From J054 sp963850255 (GTDB lineage Bacteria; Pseudomonadota; Gammaproteobacteria; Steroidobacterales; GCA-2729495): a stretch of DNA of 64,000 nucleotides. The stretch lies in contig CAWKLL010000017.1 of NCBI GenBank assembly GCA_963850255.1, positions 146,534-210,533 on the forward strand, read 5' to 3'. Below, piece by piece: positions 1 through 8,585 of the stretch. The notes below the pieces were generated by a model that made no database searches, was not told the origin of the DNA, and worked only from the letters and a program-made list of their open reading frames with translations. Position numbers and translations under genes: made by a program. Position 1 is the stretch's first letter; every line of letters starts with the position of its first letter.

Positions 1-371
1 CGGGTGGTGCTGACGCCGAGTAGAAAGTTGCCCGGGCCCTGGCTGGCCGGGACTGTAAACTGCAAACCGGCCGGGCCCTGAAGATCGCGTCCGCCGCCGG
101 CGCTGCTGACACATTGGCTGCTGATGGTCTCGCCAGCGGCCAGGCGTAGTGGAATAGCAGCTTTGAGTGGCTGTCCCAGGCGGCTGCGGGCACTCAGCTC
201 GCCAAGGGTTACTGCGCTGGCAGTACCGGGGGTCATGACCAGCGCCATCAGGCTGCCGCAGACCAGCGAGCGGGTGCGCAGCGACGTTCTGACCAAGTTT
301 GAAGGGCGACGGTCTTGCAGGAGCTGCCTTATGCTGCGCTGCAATTCCGAACTCTGTTTCTCTCTGCTCAT
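1..371 (-). CDS. FimV-like secreted protein, N-terminal part (cut by window edge)
   Basis: The minus strand is open from ATG at 371 to the window edge, giving 123 codons with no stop. After a basic N-terminus of about 30 residues comes a hydrophobic stretch (around residues 36-53, ending in TASA) that looks like a long signal peptide. The mature start, VTLGELSARSRLGQPLKA, matches in pattern the first strand of FimV-type proteins; compare LGLGEINPKSALNQPFLA in the fimV gene of this same window. FimV proteins organise the cell pole and type IV pili. The gene lies upstream of, and collinear with, no other visible gene; the divergence from the FimX-like gene is only apparent because both are on the minus strand, with 159 bp between them. 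Only the N-terminus is visible, so the family call is an inference. Confidence 0.55.
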   Translation of the reverse strand, partial: MSREKQSSELQRSIRQLLQDRRPSNLVRTSLRTRSLVCGSLMALVMTPGTASAVTLGELSARSRLGQPLKAAIPLRLAAGETISSQCVSSAGGGRDLQGPAGLQFTVPASQGPGNFLLGVSTT

Positions 372-530
372 TGCCTGTCCTGTTACCAGGCGCGACGCCT
401 GGATATGCGCTGGTACCCTAAGTGCAGCAAATCACGACCGCGTTCACCCAGATACGATAGAGCTCTCTGTTTTGGTGTTTGTGCACTGATTGGTCCGTTT
501 TTTATGTCAAAGCTGTGATCTGGGTCACCC

Positions 531-2630
531 TCAGGAGGCGCTCAGGGTTAGCCCGCGCACGCTCTGGGTATCTTCCAGGATCAGGCCGTGATTCTGGTTG
601 TAGTTGCCTTGGATATGCGCGATCCCCAGTTGCCAGAGAACCGCCATCGTCTGGGCGTCTTCGACACGCTCGGCGATGGTGTAGATATTCGCCTCACGCG
701 CTGCCGCAGCCAGCTCACCGACGCGTTTCTGGGTGTCCTGGTCGCGATGCAGACCCTGCATCAGGCTGCCATCGATTTTGGTGTAGTCCATCGGGATATG
801 CTGAATCACCTGCAGCGAATCCCGACCTGTGCCCAGATGATCAACGGCAAACTTGAAACCCGCGGTCTTGAGTGTTTCGGCCAACTGCTTGGTCTTTTTA
901 AGTTGCTGAGCGGCCAGATCCTCTGTGACCTGGAAGCAAATCTGCGCGGTCTGAATGCGGGCTTTCTTTATGCGCGCATCAAGCCAGTTGAGCAGCGAAT
1001 CATCGAGCACCGAATCTCGCGAAAGTCGCACGAAAACGAGATTCGGCGTCTTCGCAGCGCAAAATGAAAAAGAAGCGCCGATGACCCAGCGGTCAACGTT
1101 TTTGGCCAGGCCTGCACGCTCGGCCGCAGGCATAAATTCACTCGGTAGAATCAGTTCGTCTTTCTCGTCCAGCAGTCTTACCCGGGTATCGAAGACGCCC
1201 TCAATTTCGCGATTCAGACCTGTGACCGGCTGATGTACCAGGCGCAATCGGTTCTGCATCAGTGCATGGCGCAGACGCGGTACCCAGAGTTCGTCTTGCT
1301 TGCGAGAATCGCTGGACGCAACGCTGCTAGCGGTTACCTGAATGCGGTTCCCGCCACTGTCGCGTCCCAGTCGGCAAGCTCTTTCAACGTCACCCAGGGT
1401 TTCGGTGACGCTATGTTCGTCATGATCAGTTTCACCAAGCCCGATGGTGCAGGTTAGTGAGGTAGATCGTTGTTCGACTTCAAACACTTGCTCTGCGACG
1501 GACTTGCGCAGATTTTCTGCCCAGGCTTCGACGTCAGCCATGTTGCCGCGTTCGAGCAGCGCCACGAACATGGTGCCGCCGAAGCGCCCATAGAGATCCG
1601 GCGGCTGCATAAATTCCTTGAGCAGCTCTGCCATGCGCATGAGCAGAGCTTCCGTCGCCAGCAGGCCGATGTCGTCATGCACACGGGCGAAATTGTCGGG
1701 CCGAATATAGACCAGGGCGCGCACGCCGCCCTCCAAAGGTTGTTTGACACGCTCGGCAAGGCGCTCAAGAAAATAGTGACGATGAAAAAAGCCGGTGGAC
1801 GGGTCTTTAAATACTGCTCGTTCCAGCAGGTCGACGGGGTTCTGATCTGCGGGCGTCTCGATCGGCACGATGACTCGAACTGCAGGATCACCATCGAGCG
1901 TAGTGCGCTCAAGACGGATCTCCATGGGTATCTCGGCGCCGTCGGCTTTTTTCCCGACCACCGACAGGCGCTCGTCATTCCATTTTTCTTTCAGGCAGGC
2001 AACCAGGGCGCCTTTGACGGCCGGATGGTCGGATGCCCGGTAAAGGTCCATAACCGGCTGTCCCTGGATATCTTCTTCAGCAGCGTAGTTAAACAAGCAG
2101 AGCCAGGCAGGGTTAGCTGCTACAACGATGCCTTCCTGAACATCGGCGATGGCATCAGAGGCGCCATCCATCAGGTCGCGAAGTTCGCGCTTGTAGACAT
2201 TCGCTGAGGACAGCACACCGTCTAGTGCGCTACGCATTCTCTGTGCCTGTAGCTCGCGTTCGACGACCGCGACCAGCCGATTGCGATGGGTTAGTGAGAC
2301 CACATCACGCGCGCCACTTTCCATGTCCGCAGCGATTGTCTGCTCATCGACCTGCTGTCGGACCAGCAACAAGGGTGGTTTTTGCGCTGAGCGGGCCACC
2401 TGGGTGGCGACGGTCGCAACATCGAATCTGGGTGCATCGTCAGCAAACAAGATCACCAGATCGGGTAATTCCTGCTCGACGATTTCCTCGACTTTGTTGG
2501 GTTGTTCGATGCGGGTGCAATGGGCAGCGTGACCAACCTCCCTCAGGGCGGCGTTGATCGTTGCTACATGTTCGTCATTTGTCGTAAGTACAACGATTTT
2601 GACGCCGACGGAATCACCCAAGGCAGACAC
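531..2630 (-). CDS. FimX-like REC/PAS/GGDEF/EAL protein with degenerate catalytic motifs
   Basis: 699 residues. An N-terminal receiver-like fold (about 10-130) lacks an obvious phosphoacceptor Asp (DLVILFADD). A PAS-like domain follows (about 145-258), then GGDEF (about 270-435) and EAL (about 445-690). The cyclase signature is degenerate: GRFGGTMF at 348-355 in place of GGDEF. The EAL position reads FDTRVRL (480-486), so phosphodiesterase activity is unlikely. The later EAL-domain segments (YTKIDGSL, TIAERVED) remain recognisable. This order, length (P. aeruginosa FimX is close to 690 residues) and double degeneracy are those of FimX, a c-di-GMP receptor that controls type IV pilus assembly and twitching at the cell pole. 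The neighbouring FimV-like fragment supports a pole or pilus role. Another enzymatically dead dual-domain protein cannot be excluded. Confidence 0.8.
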   Translation of the reverse strand: MSALGDSVGVKIVVLTTNDEHVATINAALREVGHAAHCTRIEQPNKVEEIVEQELPDLVILFADDAPRFDVATVATQVARSAQKPPLLLVRQQVDEQTIAADMESGARDVVSLTHRNRLVAVVERELQAQRMRSALDGVLSSANVYKRELRDLMDGASDAIADVQEGIVVAANPAWLCLFNYAAEEDIQGQPVMDLYRASDHPAVKGALVACLKEKWNDERLSVVGKKADGAEIPMEIRLERTTLDGDPAVRVIVPIETPADQNPVDLLERAVFKDPSTGFFHRHYFLERLAERVKQPLEGGVRALVYIRPDNFARVHDDIGLLATEALLMRMAELLKEFMQPPDLYGRFGGTMFVALLERGNMADVEAWAENLRKSVAEQVFEVEQRSTSLTCTIGLGETDHDEHSVTETLGDVERACRLGRDSGGNRIQVTASSVASSDSRKQDELWVPRLRHALMQNRLRLVHQPVTGLNREIEGVFDTRVRLLDEKDELILPSEFMPAAERAGLAKNVDRWVIGASFSFCAAKTPNLVFVRLSRDSVLDDSLLNWLDARIKKARIQTAQICFQVTEDLAAQQLKKTKQLAETLKTAGFKFAVDHLGTGRDSLQVIQHIPMDYTKIDGSLMQGLHRDQDTQKRVGELAAAAREANIYTIAERVEDAQTMAVLWQLGIAHIQGNYNQNHGLILEDTQSVRGLTLSAS

Positions 2631-2821
2631 CCTTCAGTCTGAAATGTTGGACACAACACAACGAGATAGAACCCGCTGCACCGGAGACTTTAGGGAAGCG
2701 TGATTAGGGATTATGTGACCCGGTTCTGACTTATGTGGTCAGTCGGGATTATGTTCAAATCCGATTGGGCTGAGCCGGCCTAAACGTCGCTTGTCGGGCT
2801 TTTTTGACTGGTGGCGTCCAG

Positions 2822-3859
2822 CTATCTCACGGCCAGTTCGAAGGCTATCGGTTCCTTGGCCGGGCTGCCTGGACGCTCGCGTACCAGTCGCGGCAGTATA
2901 TAGCCGGGCAATTCGGCCGCAGCTGCGCCGATCAATTGTGCGGCCACAGTGTCACTGACCTCGAAGTGCGCGGCGCCGGCAACCGGGTCCAGCTGATGCA
3001 GGTAGTACGGCAGTACACCACAAGCAAACAGCCGTTCGGACAAATTGACCAGCGCTTCGACGCTGTCGTTTACTCCGCGCAATAACACCGACTGGTTCAA
3101 CAACAAGGCGCCACTGTCTCGCAGCGCCTGCATCGCACCGGCAACGGATGCATCAAGCTCCTGTGCATGGTTGCTATGCACCACGATTACCACTTGCCTG
3201 TTTAGCTTGCTCAGTTGATCCAGCAGTTTCGCTGTAATGCGTTCTGGCAGCACGATGGGCAGGCGAGTGTGCAGGCGAATTCTGCGGAGTTGCGGCAACT
3301 CGTCAAGCTGGCTGAGCAAACGTCCAAGCCGGGCGTCGCCGAGACTCAGCGGGTCGCCGCCGCTGAGTATGACTTCGCGGATTCCCGGGTCGCTGGCGAT
3401 TTCTGCCAGGCTGAGGTCAAGATTGTTGCCGAGGGCACTGTGCGCGGCATAGGGGAACTCGCGTCGAAAGCAATAGCGGCAGTGAACCGCGCAGGCGCCG
3501 GTGGCAATCAGCAGGGCGCGGCCACGATACTTTTTTAGCAGCCCGGGAGCCTGCAGGCTGGGCAGGTCACCTACCGGGTCTGCACTAAACCCTGCGACGA
3601 TACGATTTTCAGCATCCAGCGGAAGTACCTGGCGCAGCAGCGGATCCTGCGGATCGCCGAACTGCATTCGGCGCACAAACGCCCGCGGCACACGCAGCGG
3701 GAATTTTCCGGGCTGCGGATTCAGGATTCCGCTCAACTGCTGGTCGAGGCCGAGGTCGGCCAGCAAAGCCTGTGGATCCGTGTAAGCATCGGCCATGGCT
3801 TGTTGCCAGCCGGGCCCGGGCTGCGGAACTTTCTCTATGGCGGGCGTGGCTGGGGTCAT
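2822..3859 (-). CDS. epmB: EF-P (R)-beta-lysine pathway aminomutase EpmB (radical SAM)
   Basis: 345 residues of the KamA-like radical SAM family. The cluster-binding motif CxxxCxxC is at Cys123, Cys127 and Cys130 (CAVHCRYC), preceded by a short N-terminal domain; a conserved SGGDPL follows. EpmB converts L-alpha-lysine to (R)-beta-lysine, which EpmA attaches to elongation factor P. It is divergent from efp (106 bp apart), and epmA is just beyond efp, so the whole modification pathway is contiguous. The small size, lacking the C-terminal tetramerisation region of clostridial lysine 2,3-aminomutase, supports EpmB rather than a catabolic aminomutase. Confidence 0.93.
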   Translation of the reverse strand: MTPATPAIEKVPQPGPGWQQAMADAYTDPQALLADLGLDQQLSGILNPQPGKFPLRVPRAFVRRMQFGDPQDPLLRQVLPLDAENRIVAGFSADPVGDLPSLQAPGLLKKYRGRALLIATGACAVHCRYCFRREFPYAAHSALGNNLDLSLAEIASDPGIREVILSGGDPLSLGDARLGRLLSQLDELPQLRRIRLHTRLPIVLPERITAKLLDQLSKLNRQVVIVVHSNHAQELDASVAGAMQALRDSGALLLNQSVLLRGVNDSVEALVNLSERLFACGVLPYYLHQLDPVAGAAHFEVSDTVAAQLIGAAAAELPGYILPRLVRERPGSPAKEPIAFELAVR

Positions 3860-3866
3860 GGCTGTC

Positions 3867-3895
3867 GCGACAAGGTCAAAGGCTGCGGCTACAAT
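3867..3895 (+). promoter_or_regulatory. Probable sigma-70 promoter for efp
   Basis: A -35-like GCGACA at 3867-3872 and a -10-like TACAAT at 3890-3895 are separated by 17 bp. They sit 70 bp upstream of the efp ATG, inside the epmB/efp divergent region. The -10 matches the consensus at five of six positions and the -35 at four of six. No mapped start is available. Confidence 0.45.
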
Positions 3896-3965
3896 ACCGG
3901 CCGCCGTGGGCCGTGGCCCGCATTGTAATCCCTTCCCTCAACGGCAAAGGTAATCGGCAAACGCA

Positions 3966-4532
3966 ATGGCCAGCTACAACACCAGTGAGTTCAAGTCCGG
4001 ACTGAAAGTTCTTATTGATGGCGACCCCTGTGCCATCGTTGAAAACGAGTTCGTGAAGCCCGGCAAAGGCCAGGCCTTCAATCGCGTCAAGATTCGCAAT
4101 CTGAAGACGGGTCGCGTGGTAGATCGGACTTACAAGTCCGGTGAAACTCTTGAGGCTGCTGATGTACTCGATACGGAGATGCAGTATCTGTATAGCGACG
4201 GCGAGATGTGGCACTTCATGGATCCGTCCAGCTACGAGCAATATCCGGCTGCAGCGGCGGCTGTGCAGGAAGCGACTCAGTGGCTCAAGGAAGAAGATCT
4301 TTGCAATGTCACGCTTTGGAACAATGTACCGCTGCTGGTTAGCCCGCCGAACTTTGTCGAATTGAAGATTGTCGAGACTGACCCCGGCTTGCGTGGTGAC
4401 ACAGCCCAGGGCGGCATCAAGCCGGCCAAGCTCGAGACCGGCGCAGTCGTTCGTGTGCCGTTATTCATCGAAGAGGGCGAAATTATTCGCGTTGACACGC
4501 GCTCAGGTGAGTATGTTTCGCGCGTGAAGTAG
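3966..4532 (+). CDS. efp: Translation elongation factor P
   Basis: 188 residues, the standard EF-P length, with the KOW-like N-terminal domain and two OB-fold domains. It relieves ribosome stalling at polyproline stretches. The modified lysine is visible as Lys34 in the loop KPGKGQAF, exactly where EpmA adds beta-lysine. Genes for both modifying enzymes flank it: epmB divergent upstream and epmA convergent 7 bp downstream. The C-terminus (IRVDTRSGEYVSRVK) is typical of bacterial EF-P. Confidence 0.97.
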   Translation: MASYNTSEFKSGLKVLIDGDPCAIVENEFVKPGKGQAFNRVKIRNLKTGRVVDRTYKSGETLEAADVLDTEMQYLYSDGEMWHFMDPSSYEQYPAAAAAVQEATQWLKEEDLCNVTLWNNVPLLVSPPNFVELKIVETDPGLRGDTAQGGIKPAKLETGAVVRVPLFIEEGEIIRVDTRSGEYVSRVK

Positions 4533-4539
4533 CGCGGTT

Positions 4540-5529
4540 CTAATTCGAGAAGGCGAACGGGCGCACCTGGCGTATGTCCTCGCAACCCGACCAGGCCATC
4601 AGCACGCGGTCGAAGCCGACGGCAACTCCCGAGCATTCGGGCAGGCCCGCCTCAACAGCGGCGATTAGTTGCGCATCGACGCGGCGATCTGCCAGACCGT
4701 CTACTCGACGTTGCTCACGATCAGCCGCAAAGCGACGCGCCAGCTCAGCCGCATCGGTCAGTTCGCGGTAACCATTAGCCAGTTCCATGCCGGCAAAGAA
4801 AATTTCGAAACGCTCGGCACAGCGCCCGTCATCCGGGCTGAGGCGGGCTAGAGCCGCCTGGCTGGCCGGATAATGTGTCACCACGGTGAGCTCGCGCGGG
4901 TCCAGGGCTGGTGTGATCAGGTGGCTCATCAGCAGGTCCAGAACCAGTGCCCGCTGAGCCGCTAGTGACTCGCGCAGAGCTGCGTCCAGTTGCCCGCCCA
5001 GCTGTTGTTCGGCCAGTGTCGCCAGCTCCTTGGTCGCCGCGGTTAGCGGGTCAATGCCCAGTAGCGATTGAAATACCGCTTGATAGCGTAGCTGCCGGCA
5101 ATTGGCAGGCTGCTGATCGCAGGCCTCGCCAAGGGCATTGATGAGCTGGCAAGTTTCCCGGCTCATGGCGTCGAGGCTAAAGCCCCGTCGATACCATTCG
5201 ATCAGGGTAAATTCCGGTTGATGCAGGCGGCCGCTCTCGCCGTCCCTGAAAACCGGGCCGATCTGATAGATATCCGGACTGCCCGACGCCAGCAAGCGTT
5301 TCATGGCGTACTCCGGCGAAGTCTGGAGATGCCAGGTTTCGTTGAAGACCGCAGACTGCACGGGGAGGCTCTGGATGCGCGGATCCGTTACTGCGAATCG
5401 CGCTAACGCCGGTGTGTCCACCTCCATGATCCTGCGCTCGGCAAAGAAGCGCCGAGCGCAGCTGAACAGATCGGCCCGCCGGGCCAGTATTCCTGGCTCT
5501 GCACTGGGCCGCCAGCTGTCCTGTGTCAC
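4540..5529 (-). CDS. epmA: EF-P--(R)-beta-lysine ligase EpmA (PoxA/GenX)
   Basis: 329 residues forming a stand-alone class II lysyl-tRNA synthetase-like catalytic core without the tRNA anticodon-binding domain, which is the hallmark of EpmA. Class II motif 2 is visible around FRDGESGRLHQPEFTLIEWY, and a motif 3-like segment (GVAVGFDRVLMAW) lies near the C-terminus. It activates beta-lysine and transfers it to Lys34 of EF-P. Its start overlaps the stop of psd by 4 bp (ATGA), so the two are probably translated together from a psd-epmA transcript, convergent with efp. Confidence 0.94.
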   Translation of the reverse strand: MTQDSWRPSAEPGILARRADLFSCARRFFAERRIMEVDTPALARFAVTDPRIQSLPVQSAVFNETWHLQTSPEYAMKRLLASGSPDIYQIGPVFRDGESGRLHQPEFTLIEWYRRGFSLDAMSRETCQLINALGEACDQQPANCRQLRYQAVFQSLLGIDPLTAATKELATLAEQQLGGQLDAALRESLAAQRALVLDLLMSHLITPALDPRELTVVTHYPASQAALARLSPDDGRCAERFEIFFAGMELANGYRELTDAAELARRFAADREQRRVDGLADRRVDAQLIAAVEAGLPECSGVAVGFDRVLMAWSGCEDIRQVRPFAFSN

Positions 5530-6377
5530 TTCCGCAAACGGCCCACGGTCTGGCCCATCAGCAATGGCTGCCCGGGGCGCAAAGCCGGGTCTAAATGGCC
5601 TGCTCCTGGCGGCAGCAACAAGATGACGGTGGAACCCAGGTTGAAGCGGCCGACTTCAGCGCCACGCTCGACCAGTGTCGTGCTGCGTTCGCCGTAGTGC
5701 CAGTGACGCGTTTCTCGCGGGCGTCGTGGCAGCACTTCACCCGCCCAAACGGTGCTGATACTGGCCACGTTCAGTGCGCCGACCAAAACCAATGAAAAGG
5801 GGCCCCAGTCTGCGTCGAAGTGGCAGCACAGGCGCTCGTTAACAGCAAACAGGCGCGGAATCGCCCCGGCGGTGCGCTCATTGACTGCCCAGCGTTCGCC
5901 GGGCGCGTAATGCATGCTGCGCAAACGCCCGCCCAGCGGCGCGTGTACACGGTGGTAGTTATGCGGTGCCAGATAAACTGTGAGGAATTCCCCGCCATCG
6001 TAGCGAGTGCGTGCGGCGGGATCCGCCAGCAACTCGTCAACGCCGTAGTACATGCCCTTGGCTTGTAATAGCTGGCCGCGATCAATGATTCCGGACTGCT
6101 GCACGCGGCCATCGGCCGGGCTTACGATGGTTTTGACGTCGGGATCCAGGGGACGGGCATTCGGGCGCAGTGCGCGGGTGAAAAATGCATTGAAGCTGGC
6201 ATAGCTGCGCGGATTGGTTTGCTGCGCGGCGGACATATCGACGCTATAAAGGCGGCAGAATGCTTCGATCAGCAGATTTTTAAACCAGGGAGTCTCTGCG
6301 CGACTGGCCCAGTGCACCAGTCGGCCGAGCAGAAAGCTCGGCAACAGACGCTGAAAAGCAATAAATAGTTCAGTCAT
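5526..6377 (-). CDS. psd: Phosphatidylserine decarboxylase proenzyme
   Basis: 283 residues from ATG at 6377; the reading frame is open further upstream to 6494 but the extension (rich in Arg/Gln/Pro) is not family-like, so the MTELFIAFQRLLPS start is chosen. The self-cleavage motif LGST is present near the C-terminus with the pyruvoyl-forming Ser at about residue 249. The enzyme converts phosphatidylserine to phosphatidylethanolamine at the inner membrane. The catalytic His motif region YLAPHNYHRVHAP is intact. It overlaps epmA by 4 bp and is divergent from prmB. Confidence 0.95.
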   Translation of the reverse strand: MTELFIAFQRLLPSFLLGRLVHWASRAETPWFKNLLIEAFCRLYSVDMSAAQQTNPRSYASFNAFFTRALRPNARPLDPDVKTIVSPADGRVQQSGIIDRGQLLQAKGMYYGVDELLADPAARTRYDGGEFLTVYLAPHNYHRVHAPLGGRLRSMHYAPGERWAVNERTAGAIPRLFAVNERLCCHFDADWGPFSLVLVGALNVASISTVWAGEVLPRRPRETRHWHYGERSTTLVERGAEVGRFNLGSTVILLLPPGAGHLDPALRPGQPLLMGQTVGRLRK

Positions 6378-6477
6378 AACGGGGTTTTGCTGGGTGGTGC
6401 GGGCGTCTTGCAATCCGGTTGGCCGCGGCAATAATGCCGCCTGACCGCGGGGAATGACAGAGCCAGCAGGAGCCAGG

Positions 6478-7377
6478 ATGGATCGATACGACACGATCGG
6501 TGCGCGGATCGAAGACTGCGCTGCGCAACTGCGCGCAGCGGGTGTGTATTTTGGTCATGGCACTGTTGACTCTGTCGATGAAGCAGCGCTGCTGGTATTG
6601 CACGCAGCCGGCCTCGATCCGACGCAGACGGACCCGGCGATTTATTCCCAGCCCTTTCCTGCCGACTGTCAGGCGCGCCTGACAGATTGCCTGCACCAGC
6701 GTATTGCCCTGCGTCGGCCGGCGCCCTATATCACCGGTGAGGCGTGGTTTGCGGGCCTGCCGTTTACCGTCGACGAGCGCGTGCTGATCCCGCGTTCGCC
6801 TTTCGCTGAACTGATCCAGGAGCGTTTCGCACCCTGGCTGCGGCCAGGTCCCGTGCGGCAGATTCTCGAAGTGGGTACGGGGAGTGGCTGTATTGCCATT
6901 GCTGCCGCACTGGCTTTCCCCGAGGCCCAGGTGACAGCCACAGACATTTCGCCAGAAGCGTTGGCGGTGGCGATGGAGAATCGTCGTCGCTATGCGCTGG
7001 AAGCCCGTCTGGAGCTGCGCGAGGCGGATCTGCTGACCGGGCTGAGTGGCCCCTACGACCTGATACTTAGCAATCCGCCCTACGTGGCGGAGGCAGAACG
7101 AGCGGAGCTTCCAGCCGAATACAAACACGAACCGGGCCTGGGATTGTTTAGTGGTGCGGATGGTCTGGATTGCGCCCGGCGTATACTGCAAGATGCCGCG
7201 TCCTGCCTTGCAGCGGACGGCTTGTTAGCGCTGGAAGTGGGCTCGGGCTGGCTGGCGCTGGAGCAGGATCAGCCGCGCTTGCCGATGGTCTGGCCGGAGT
7301 TCGAAGCGGGCGGAGAGGGCATCGCGCTGATCCAGGCCTCAGACCTTGGTGAGCCCAACATAAATACTAGAAATTAG
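6478..7377 (+). CDS. prmB: Ribosomal protein L3 N5-glutamine methyltransferase PrmB
   Basis: 299 residues from ATG 6478, chosen because AGGAG lies a few bases upstream; an in-frame ATG at 6454 has no such site. An N-terminal helical domain is followed by a Rossmann methyltransferase fold with the SAM motif EVGTGSGCIAIAAA and the catalytic NPPY (SNPPYVAEAE). It methylates a glutamine of ribosomal protein L3. Position directly before aroC is the usual gammaproteobacterial context and favours PrmB over the release-factor enzyme PrmC. A distinct prmC appears at 55 kb in the other half of the window. Confidence 0.93.
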   Translation: MDRYDTIGARIEDCAAQLRAAGVYFGHGTVDSVDEAALLVLHAAGLDPTQTDPAIYSQPFPADCQARLTDCLHQRIALRRPAPYITGEAWFAGLPFTVDERVLIPRSPFAELIQERFAPWLRPGPVRQILEVGTGSGCIAIAAALAFPEAQVTATDISPEALAVAMENRRRYALEARLELREADLLTGLSGPYDLILSNPPYVAEAERAELPAEYKHEPGLGLFSGADGLDCARRILQDAASCLAADGLLALEVGSGWLALEQDQPRLPMVWPEFEAGGEGIALIQASDLGEPNINTRN

Positions 7378-7410
7378 TTTAGGTAAGTTATTTAACTTGT
7401 TGTTTTAATT

Positions 7411-8538
7411 ATGTCTGGCAATACGATCGGTAAACTGTTCAGCGTGACGACCTTTGGCGAGAGCCACGGGCCGGCACTGGGCTGTATTGTCGATGGCTGC
7501 CCGCCGGGACTGGCGCTGTGTGAGGCGGACATCCAGCCAGACCTGGATCGCCGGCGCCCGGGGCAGTCCCGGCATACCACGCAGCGCCGCGAGCCTGACC
7601 AGGTGCGCATTTTGTCCGGCGTATTCGAGGGTCAAACCACCGGGACGCCCATCGGCATGCTGGTCGAAAATACCGATCAGCGCTCACGCGATTACAGCAA
7701 GATCAAGGATTTGTTCCGTCCCGGTCATGCCGACTACACCTACCAGCAAAAGTATGGCAGCCGGGATTATCGTGGCGGTGGCCGGTCCTCGGCGCGTGAA
7801 ACGGTGATGCGGGTGGCGGCCGGGGCTGTGGCCAGGAAGTATCTGCGCAGCGCGGCCGGTATCGAAATCACCGGTTGGCTGCGCCAGCTTGGACCCATAG
7901 TTGTCGACTGCCCGGAGCCGGGTAGCGTTAACTCAAATCCGTTTTTCTGTGCTGATCCGTCGCGGGTCCCGGAGCTTGAGGCCTATATGGATGCCCTGCG
8001 CAAGGAAGGGGATTCGGTTGGCGCGCGGATCAATCTGACCGCCTCCGGCATGCCCGTAGGGCTGGGTGAGCCGGTCTTCGATCGACTGGAAGCCGATGTC
8101 GGTCATGCAATGTTGAGTATTGGTGCGGTCAAGGCGGTGGAAATCGGCGCCGGCTTTGCCAGCGTGGCCGAGAAAGGCACGCAGCATCGCGATGAAATTA
8201 CCCCGGCTGGCTTCCGCTCCAATTCGGCTGGCGGCACGCTGGGCGGCATTTCGTCTGGCCAGGACCTGCTGGTGAGTATCGGGCTCAAACCGACCTCCAG
8301 TATTCGCTTGCCAGCGGCGACCATTGATATCGAGGGTCAGGCTGCGGAGATTTCGACCACCGGCCGCCACGATCCCTGCGTAGGTTTGCGCGCGACGCCG
8401 ATTGCCGAGGCCATGCTGGCCATCGTGCTGATGGACCACTACCTGCGCCAGCGCGCGCAGAACGCGGGTATTGAGTCCGCGACGCCGGTAGTTCCGGCTT
8501 CAGTGGCGGCCGAGAAAAGCGACAACCGTAACTCTTAA
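7411..8538 (+). CDS. aroC: Chorismate synthase
   Basis: 375 residues. It starts with the family pattern GNTIGKLFSVTTFGESHGPALG and contains the three chorismate synthase signature regions, including RDYRGGGRSSARET and the C-terminal RHDPCVGLRATPIAEAM. It catalyses the last step of the shikimate pathway, from 5-enolpyruvylshikimate-3-phosphate to chorismate, using reduced FMN. It lies 33 bp downstream of prmB and may be cotranscribed with it. Confidence 0.97.
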   Translation: MSGNTIGKLFSVTTFGESHGPALGCIVDGCPPGLALCEADIQPDLDRRRPGQSRHTTQRREPDQVRILSGVFEGQTTGTPIGMLVENTDQRSRDYSKIKDLFRPGHADYTYQQKYGSRDYRGGGRSSARETVMRVAAGAVARKYLRSAAGIEITGWLRQLGPIVVDCPEPGSVNSNPFFCADPSRVPELEAYMDALRKEGDSVGARINLTASGMPVGLGEPVFDRLEADVGHAMLSIGAVKAVEIGAGFASVAEKGTQHRDEITPAGFRSNSAGGTLGGISSGQDLLVSIGLKPTSSIRLPAATIDIEGQAAEISTTGRHDPCVGLRATPIAEAMLAIVLMDHYLRQRAQNAGIESATPVVPASVAAEKSDNRNS

Positions 8539-8585
8539 TTAAGATTAGGTTTATCGCTTAACCTATTGTTATAAATAGTTTTAAT

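Noticed and set aside
1470..2207. A 245-codon plus-strand open frame
   Set aside because: It lies fully antisense to the FimX-like gene, has no family pattern, and long antisense frames are expected in G+C-rich coding DNA.
2772..2806. Terminator-like AGCC...GGGCT with six T on the plus strand
   Set aside because: The stem has mismatches and no plus-strand gene lies upstream to be terminated.
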